Assembly (NCBI GenBank): GCA_027578815.1
Contig: JANBTH010000145.1
Span: 1-12,286 of the forward strand
From: Coemansia sp. RSA 1804
Lineage: Eukaryota; Kickxellomycota; Kickxellomycetes; Kickxellales; Kickxellaceae
DNA: 12,286 nucleotides
Reading direction: 5' to 3'
The position numbers and the translations under genes are program-made. Position 1 is the first letter of the stretch. Every line of letters starts with the position of its first letter. The notes beneath the pieces are model-generated. The model had not been told where the DNA came from. It made no database searches and saw nothing but the letters and a program-made list of their open reading frames with translations. Positions 7,475 to 12,286 of the stretch are shown in pieces.

Positions 7475-8359
7475 TTATTGTCTGCGACGGCGGGTGTAGT
7501 TTATCTCCACTCTGCTGTCGCTATAGTGCTTGTGCCAGTGGTTTCTCGGCCACATATTATCGCAAAACATACCCGGGTCAGTAGAGTTCAGCAAAAGCCC
7601 AAATGTGATGTCTTCGTTGGCATACACATCAGTCACATACTGCATGTTTCTACACGCAGTCTCGAGGATGTTTCGCGTGAATATGTAGATTTTGCCTTCG
7701 GGCCAGTAGAACGCATAGTCTACCGCTATTGAGCCAGTCACCTGACAGTCGGTGGTTGCCATCTTTCTGATCATTCTATCCAGCATCGACTCCGACATTA
7801 TCAGGTCATCGTCGATCTTGACATAATAGTCGGTCTTGAGCGGCTCCCTGCACATGGTATCGAGGGAATCAAGTAACTTGAGCGACAGCTCATTGTATGT
7901 GTAGCTTCTGGGTAACCGCACATTGCATACTTTGGCCACCTTAGTGGCTGCGTCGCAGTATTTTGTAGCTCTCTTGTGCAGGGTGAACAGGTCGTGGAGC
8001 GGGCTGCTGATTTCGCTGTACAGCATGAATACGGTTGTTGTAGGGTTGCTGCGTGGGATGTGGGTCGATTCCAGGCTACTCAGCTCCCTTGCGCGCGACA
8101 GAACGTGCATGCCGCCCAATTTCGACTGGAGGGTTATCCGTGCTCTGCTGCTCGGGTACACATGACCGCTACTACTATTGTTATTATGTGTGTCGTTGGT
8201 ATAATACATGTCAGTGTTGCTGCTTCTGCTGCTGCTATATAGCATCATGACCAGGAATACGCACACTAGTGTGCAGAATATGACTGCTGGTCTTGTCGTC
8301 CGAGGCAGGGGCAATGGGAGCCGGATGCCTACCTGTTTTAGCAAAAGATAACCAACCAT
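7475..8359 (-). CDS. Family 31 (beta-1,3-galactosyltransferase-like) glycosyltransferase
   Basis: A 294-residue type II membrane protein. A short Arg/Pro-containing cytoplasmic N-terminus precedes one membrane helix at about 24-41 (IFCTLVCVFLVMMLY). An Asn/Ser-rich stem carries N-glycosylation sequons (N55, N60, N61), followed by the lumenal catalytic part. DYYVKIDDDLIM gives the DxD metal/nucleotide-sugar motif at 183-185. ANEDITFGLLL gives the GT31 ED motif at 249-250. Further sequons lie at N258 and N277. Galactosyltransferase-family (Pfam Galactosyl_T) proteins add sugars to glycoproteins or lipids in the Golgi; the exact substrate cannot be read. It is on the short side for the family and ends in a basic RRRRQ tail. 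The ATG at 8359 is needed to include the membrane anchor. It converges with the hydrolase gene. Confidence 0.85.
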   Translation of the reverse strand: MVGYLLLKQVGIRLPLPLPRTTRPAVIFCTLVCVFLVMMLYSSSRSSNTDMYYTNDTHNNNSSSGHVYPSSRARITLQSKLGGMHVLSRARELSSLESTHIPRSNPTTTVFMLYSEISSPLHDLFTLHKRATKYCDAATKVAKVCNVRLPRSYTYNELSLKLLDSLDTMCREPLKTDYYVKIDDDLIMSESMLDRMIRKMATTDCQVTGSIAVDYAFYWPEGKIYIFTRNILETACRNMQYVTDVYANEDITFGLLLNSTDPGMFCDNMWPRNHWHKHYSDSRVEINYTRRRRQ

Positions 8360-9063
8360 GAATTAGTAGTGGCAATGTCTAGTCGATTATTAATGAAAGA
8401 TTGTGGAAAAATGTTAATGTCGAAAAAAATAACAACCAGGAGTGAAATTTTATCGGAGATTTTTAGCTTTTCTTTTCTTTTGGATGTGTTTAAAAGAATT
8501 TGTTCTATTCCTTGTGCCATGCTTTAGTAAATACATGTCAATTGCTTTTCCTTTCTTTTTTGTTTTATTGGGTTTCTATTTAAGCAAAGGTGTTTCGTTT
8601 ACATGTCTTTGCAGACTTTGCATTTTATCTGCTTCATAGCAAAGAAACAAATTTACTGGTATTTACGCGAGCAGGTAATTCTTTTCATGCAGCATGTGGA
8701 TCATCATAAAAAGAGGTCTTGGCATTTGATAAAGCAGACCACTCTAAATTTCATTTTCCCCCTCACGTTTTGCAGATATGGCCACTGGTAGAAAAGAAAG
8801 GTAAGGAGGAAGTGTTTGCTTTTTGTATCGAGAAAGATCGTTGACACGGAGAACAATGTAAACCGGCCTCGTTTGTTTGTTTGTTTGCTTGCTTGCTTGT
8901 TTGTTTGTTTATTTTTTTGTTGTTAATATTATTTGAATGCGTGCAGTAAAGAAAAAACCCACGATTATTAATAATACAGCCCAGGACCACCACAAACTAG
9001 AAGAATGGCATTTTTTTGCTGGCAATATTTGAAATGTCTTGTTTTTGTTTTTGATTTGTTTTC
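8360..9063. other. AT-rich spacer upstream of the glycosyltransferase gene
   Basis: No gene is supported here. The region should hold the glycosyltransferase promoter on its left and the 3' region of the cyclin-like gene on its right. A TTTG/CTTG microsatellite lies at about 8871-8910. Open frames at 8442-8639 (GTG start, hydrophobic because of T-rich DNA) and 8603-8791 (62 codons) lack motifs. Confidence 0.4.
8871..8910. repeat. TTTG/CTTG tetranucleotide microsatellite
   Basis: About ten tandem tetranucleotides: TTTG units, a central block of three CTTG units, then TTTG units again. The interrupted pattern suggests point mutation within an older TTTG array. It lies in the spacer about 155 bp beyond the cyclin-like gene's stop codon. 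Confidence 0.8.
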
Positions 9064-10440
9064 TCACTGAGTGGAGCTGGAGACGCGAGTACGCGTCGGG
9101 GGCAACAGCGGGCTGAAAGTAGGCCTGTAGTGAGGGGTCTTCCAGGTGTATTTTTTGAGGTTTTCAGAACGAGCCGTGACGGTCATCGGGTTGATGATGC
9201 CAGGGAACCAGGGCAGATGGCGGAACAGGAACCGGGACTCGGTGCAGTACATGGTTTCCTGGTTCCAGGAGCCCAGCGAGTCGTGCGGCGTGCGGTACAT
9301 GAACTTCTCGAGACTGGCCAGAAGATCCCTGCGCTGGTCGGCGCGCCGCTGCTCCTCCTCGGCGAGCCGCAGCCGCTCGGCCTGGCGGCGCTCGAAGAAC
9401 GAGTACGCCGACTTGACGCGGTACACGTCAAACATGTTGTTTTTGCTGTGTACCATGATATCTTCTTTGGTGACCCAGATCTTGTAGTCCAGGAGGACCA
9501 CGGTCTCGTGCTTGATGCGCACGAGATCCCGTTTCTCGTACCACCAGGAATCGAGGATCCGCGCAATGTTGCTGAGCTCGAATAGCTCGGGCGTGTTGGT
9601 GCACACGCAGATGTTTGTTGCCAGCATGAACACGCCGAGAAACAGCGTGTGCGCGGCCTCGTAGGGCGCGTCGTCGCAGCTGGGCTTGACGCGGCAGACG
9701 CGCTGCAGAAGGATAACACAGGCGATTGCGGTCCACAAATCGGTCATGGTGGCATCCATCAGCTGCCATATAAAGACATTCAGGTCAGGCAGGCGTCGCC
9801 CCATCGGTATCACCGCCGAGCACGTGTCGATTTTGTAGATAATGTTGAGGTACTCGACAATAGTTGCTACGATCTCCGGCGTTGGCGGGAAGTACTCGCC
9901 GGGCCCGATACTGAAGACCGTTGGCGCCGCCTTCACCGTGGTTGGGACTTCAATGTGTGGCGGCGCGGCGGTCTCAATAAACGACTGCGTGTCTGGCGCG
10001 AAATAGCAGCCCCAGAACGGCAGCGCCTGGCACAGGGTGAACCGCAGCTGCGATTCCCTCCTGGCAAGCTGTGCCTCGTACTCGGCGACTCCTCCTTCTT
10101 CATCCTCGCCGTTGTCGTCGCCGCTTGTGTCGGAGCCCGGGTCGTACCCCGTATCGTGTGTGTGGAGGCTCGGGCAGCTGCAGACATCAATGTCGGCGTC
10201 CTCGGGTGGTTGTGCTGGTTTTGGACGGCGGTAGAATATGCTGCGACGCTTTGCCATTGACACAAGCACCGGGTGGTTTGGAGGCAGAGTGCGATGGCGT
10301 GGCCAGCTGGCACGCTGCATCTGCTGCATATGGTTTGTTTGTTGCGGATGTTGTATTAGCTGTGGTTGGTGGTGGTGGTGGTGGTGGTTGGGGTGCTGGC
10401 GGGTGTTTTGCTCAGACTGGTGTTGATGGTTATTGCACAT
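9064..10440 (-). CDS. Cyclin-box protein
   Basis: A 458-residue protein. The N-terminus is His/Gln/Asn-rich with six consecutive histidines (residues 19-24). An acidic Asp/Glu/Gly stretch lies at about 102-117. A cyclin-fold helix series follows at about 188-328: DLWTAIACVILLQRV, YEAAHTLFLGVFMLATN, ELSNIARI, and HETVVLLDYKIWVTKEDI. These match the pattern of fungal cyclin N-terminal/PCL-like proteins, which activate a cyclin-dependent kinase; the kinase partner cannot be deduced. After the box comes a charged probable helix, FFERRQAERLRLAEEEQRRA, at about 338-357, and then a Pro/Ser-rich tail. The frame is open to 10509, but that first codon is TTG, so the ATG at 10440 is chosen. A second ATG at 10257 (a 397-residue protein starting MAKRRS) would drop the His-rich region and is a real alternative. 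It is probably nuclear or cytoplasmic. Confidence 0.8.
   Translation of the reverse strand: MCNNHQHQSEQNTRQHPNHHHHHHQPQLIQHPQQTNHMQQMQRASWPRHRTLPPNHPVLVSMAKRRSIFYRRPKPAQPPEDADIDVCSCPSLHTHDTGYDPGSDTSGDDNGEDEEGGVAEYEAQLARRESQLRFTLCQALPFWGCYFAPDTQSFIETAAPPHIEVPTTVKAAPTVFSIGPGEYFPPTPEIVATIVEYLNIIYKIDTCSAVIPMGRRLPDLNVFIWQLMDATMTDLWTAIACVILLQRVCRVKPSCDDAPYEAAHTLFLGVFMLATNICVCTNTPELFELSNIARILDSWWYEKRDLVRIKHETVVLLDYKIWVTKEDIMVHSKNNMFDVYRVKSAYSFFERRQAERLRLAEEEQRRADQRRDLLASLEKFMYRTPHDSLGSWNQETMYCTESRFLFRHLPWFPGIINPMTVTARSENLKKYTWKTPHYRPTFSPLLPPTRTRVSSSTQ
10369..10386 (-). repeat. CAC repeat encoding six histidines
   Basis: Six consecutive CAC codons, seen as a GTG run on the plus strand, near the N-terminus of the cyclin-like protein. 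If translation starts at the downstream ATG at 10257, this repeat would instead lie in the 5' untranslated region. Confidence 0.75.
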
Positions 10441-11231
10441 GGTAACAAGAAGTATTAGCAGACATGGAAGCAGAACGGATGAGACTGGAGGGGCATTGTC
10501 AACCAACAAAATGGAAATAAAATAAACAACAACAGAAAAAGACGAGTGTGGATGTGGAAGTGGGACGAGGTGGGGAGGAGGGAGGAGTGCGAAATAAAAA
10601 GGAAGGAGGAGCTAGGAAAAATTACCAAAAATGAATGGCTTTATTTTTTTTCTTGCAATATGAAATGTTTGACGTTGGTGGTGGCTCTTTGTGCAAGCAT
10701 AAACAAGCCAGGCGACCAGATGACCCGCTTGATGCTGGTGCTTTCTTTTTGGGGGGTGTGGGTTTTTTTTCTATCTTTTTTTCTTTTGCCTCCGCCACCA
10801 TTGTGTATTCCGCCGTTGGAATTAGGCGGCGCTGCGCCATCGCAACAAGCAGCTGGTTGCAGCAACAGAAGCATCAGCAGCACCTTTTTTCGCTCCTTTT
10901 TTCTTCGTCCTCATGCTTCTCTTTTTTATACCTTGTATCCTTGTCGCCGATTGTCCCGTCTGCATGCGTATTGTTGTTGGTTCTGGATGACAATGAGCTC
11001 TCTTGCTCTCTGCTGTCTCTGTATATTGATGTACTGAATGTTGCTTCTGCTGCTGCTGCTGCGCCAGAAAAGAAAAATCCACCGCCGCCGCGAGCGGCTG
11101 ATGGTGAATGTGGGCCTTCCCGGTCGCCGTAACCTTGCCGCCGATAGCTGCTGGGAGCAATAACAATAATAATAAATATGACAATGTGCCAGGCAATTTA
11201 ATATAACCGGATTTGGCCAATAGCAAAAATG

Positions 11232-11232
<1 letters not shown>

Positions 11233-11289
<57 letters not shown>
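11233..11289. repeat. (CAA)19 trinucleotide microsatellite
   Basis: Nineteen perfect CAA units with no interruption, in the spacer. The frames crossing it on the minus strand encode only poly-Leu, poly-Cys or similar with no ATG start, so it is best read as non-coding. Perfect arrays of this length are expected to be polymorphic. Confidence 0.95.
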
Positions 11290-11481
11290 ACCGGATGGCA
11301 AAAAAAAAAAAGAAAAAGTAAACAAGGATAATTAGGAAATAAAAAGATCATTTTTTTCTTCCTACTTTGTGATGGAAACGTTGGTCGGAACCAGAGTCAG
11401 CTGAGATATAATGTTCTTGCACTACAACCTCATATATAGAGTAGTAGTGGTAGATGGGAAAGTGATATATGATAAACAATG

Positions 11482-11493
11482 ATGATATATCAT
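11482..11493. repeat. Perfect 12 bp palindrome
   Basis: ATGATATATCAT is a perfect palindrome. A related partial copy, TGATATATGA, lies 20 bases to the left (11463-11472). It could be a dimeric regulator site or chance in AT-rich DNA. Confidence 0.5.
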
Positions 11494-11737
11494 GAAAAAA
11501 GAAAAACAACTTTATCGTCATCACCGCCATCAGACTGACTAAAATGTAGAGCTGTAAACGTCCTCCCCTTTATTTCATCCAGCGCCCCCTTTTTTTCCTG
11601 CTGCCTCATATGCATGTATCAATACATGAACTACCACATGTTTTCCCACATCACCAACCCTGTCCCATCCCACCTGTTTATTCATCCGTTTCCCATCCCC
11701 ATCTCCACACCATGGTCTTGTTATTTGCTTTTTTTCC

Positions 11738-11755
11738 ATGTATGTATGTATGTAT
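11738..11755. repeat. ATGT tandem repeat
   Basis: Four and a half copies of ATGT in tandem, within the Rpn13 upstream region. It is a short simple repeat. Confidence 0.75.
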
Positions 11756-11832
11756 CATCATCTAGGGACTGTTGCTGATCTGATTGTGCGGTTGATTGCG
11801 TGGCTGTGCTGATTAGGAAATGACGAAAAACA

Positions 11833-11982
11833 CACGTGGTGGATGGCCCCCCTCCTCTCCCAGTCCCCGCCAATTTCAACTTCTCCGCCCTTTTGCATAC
11901 CCGCTTCTCTTCTGCTCAGGAAAACTACACACGCAATAGCACAATCTACTTTTTCACTGTGTCTTGATTTCTAATCGCCAAT
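11833..11982 (+). promoter_or_regulatory. Rpn13 upstream region with E-box and two CCAAT motifs
   Basis: CACGTG lies at 11833-11838, CCAAT at 11870-11874 and CCAAT at 11978-11982, in CT-rich DNA 65-215 bp before the Rpn13 start codon. This is a plausible proximal promoter. No GGTGGCAAA element (the yeast Rpn4 proteasome-gene site) was seen between 11500 and 12048. Binding by any factor is inference. Confidence 0.35.
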
Positions 11983-12048
11983 TATACTCTTATTCCACTC
12001 ATTATCCCATTCTCTCTTTCTACCATCAACTCACAAAGCATATAAGAG

Positions 12049-12286
12049 ATGACCACACCCTTGTTTTCTCACCATTCGCGCAACAGCGGCGGCGGCGGCG
12101 GCGGCAGTGGCAGTGGCGGGCACCAGCGCAAGCTGGTAGCCGGGTCGCTTGCGGAATTCAGGGCAGGAAGAATGTACCGGGATGGCGACACGAATTGGGT
12201 GCTGCCAGACAATCGTCGCGGCGTGTGCTATGTGAAGAAGGAGGAGGAGGACGGGCTGCTCCGGTTTGTGTGGAAGGAGAAGAAGC
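12049..12286 (+). CDS. RPN13: Proteasomal ubiquitin receptor Rpn13/ADRM1, N-terminal part
   Basis: An ATG at 12049 opens a frame that runs off the right edge after 79 complete codons. A Ser/Gly-rich leader with six consecutive glycines (GGC repeat) precedes a clear Pru domain start: LAEFRAGRMYRDGDTNWVLP, then DNRRGVCYV, then LLRFVWKEKK. This closely follows the ADRM1 pattern (LVEFRAGKM, PDKRKGLVYI, HFCWKDR). Rpn13 sits on the 19S proteasome via Rpn2 and binds ubiquitin through the Pru domain; animal and fission yeast forms also recruit UCH37 through a C-terminal DEUBAD domain. The ubiquitin-contact loops and any DEUBAD lie beyond the window, so completeness cannot be judged. Confidence 0.92.
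   Translation, partial: MTTPLFSHHSRNSGGGGGGSGSGGHQRKLVAGSLAEFRAGRMYRDGDTNWVLPDNRRGVCYVKKEEEDGLLRFVWKEKK

Larger units (their letters stand above)
10441..12048. other. 1.6 kb divergent intergenic region
   Basis: This is the largest gene-free stretch, between the minus-strand cyclin-like gene and the plus-strand Rpn13 gene, so it should hold both promoters. It has G/A-rich DNA at 10541-10620, a (CAA)19 array at 11233-11289, a palindrome at 11482-11493, an ATGT array at 11738-11755, and CCAAT and CACGTG motifs near Rpn13. The only ATG-initiated frame of size is on plus at 10635-11132 (165 codons). It has no recognised domain and is dominated by Phe/Leu/Ser from T-rich DNA, so I do not call it a gene, though I cannot exclude it. 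Confidence 0.4.

Noticed and set aside
8442..8639. 65-codon hydrophobic plus-strand frame, candidate small membrane protein
   Set aside because: It starts with GTG, not ATG. Its hydrophobicity is explained by T-rich DNA, and no motif is seen.
8871..8910. Repeated tetranucleotides considered as a CRISPR-like array
   Set aside because: It is a simple TTTG/CTTG microsatellite without spacers, in a eukaryotic genome.
10441..10509. N-terminal hydrophobic extension of the cyclin-like protein, resembling a signal peptide
   Set aside because: The frame is open to 10509, but the first codon there is TTG; the first ATG is at 10440. The extension is most likely untranslated.
10822..11351. Minus-strand frames with long poly-Leu or poly-Cys runs
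   Set aside because: The runs are translations of the (CAA)19 array. The larger frame starts with TTG, and no domain is visible.
4678..12286. A ubiquitin-related gene cluster (deubiquitinase plus Rpn13)
   Set aside because: The two genes are about 4.6 kb apart with an unrelated glycosyltransferase and a cyclin-like gene between them, and they belong to different complexes (SAGA and the proteasome).
1..12286. tRNA or rRNA genes
   Set aside because: I scanned the spacers on both strands for tRNA B-box-like strings and cloverleaf arms and found none convincing; no rRNA-like segment was recognised.

Overview
This is a stretch of a fungal nuclear genome. Six coding regions read as single uninterrupted frames with no intron needed. 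They are GC-rich, and the spacers between them are AT-rich with many homopolymer runs. A fungal origin fits the gene set: MPC1, a SAGA-type Ubp8/USP22 deubiquitinase, a basic-domain protein resembling fungal DUF3020, a cyclin-like protein, Rpn13, and a relic of the AAA-ATPase-like/PD-(D/E)XK family that is expanded in some early-diverging fungi. The intron-poor, GC-skewed coding style and that relic make Kickxellomycotina (Coemansia-like) my guess, but this is inferred from memory of such genomes and was not tested.

Layout from left to right. Positions 1-397: 3' region of MPC1 and probably the promoter of a gene beyond the left edge. 398-787 (-): mitochondrial pyruvate carrier subunit 1. 1175-2299 (-): polyglutamine protein with a DUF3020-like basic domain. 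3065-3925 (-): pseudogene, the C-terminal part of an AAA-ATPase-like/PD-(D/E)XK protein, split by one in-frame TGA. 4678-7410 (+): Ubp8/USP22-type ubiquitin hydrolase with an N-terminal ZnF-UBP, large low-complexity insertions and an acidic C-terminal extension. 7475-8359 (-): family 31 glycosyltransferase, a type II membrane protein, convergent with the hydrolase and only 64 bp from it. 9064-10440 (-): cyclin-box protein with a His-rich N-terminus. 10441-12048: a 1.6 kb spacer with a (CAA)19 microsatellite. 12049 to the right edge (+): start of Rpn13/ADRM1, cut off inside its Pru domain.

The genes do not form a pathway. Two act on ubiquitin (a histone deubiquitinase and a proteasomal ubiquitin receptor), but they are about 4.6 kb apart with unrelated genes between them, so I treat this as coincidence. 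I found no new multi-gene system. The items most worth a second look are the interrupted nuclease-family relic, the unusual architecture of the Ubp8-like protein, and the unassigned fragments in the 3.9-4.4 kb and 10.6-11.1 kb spacers.
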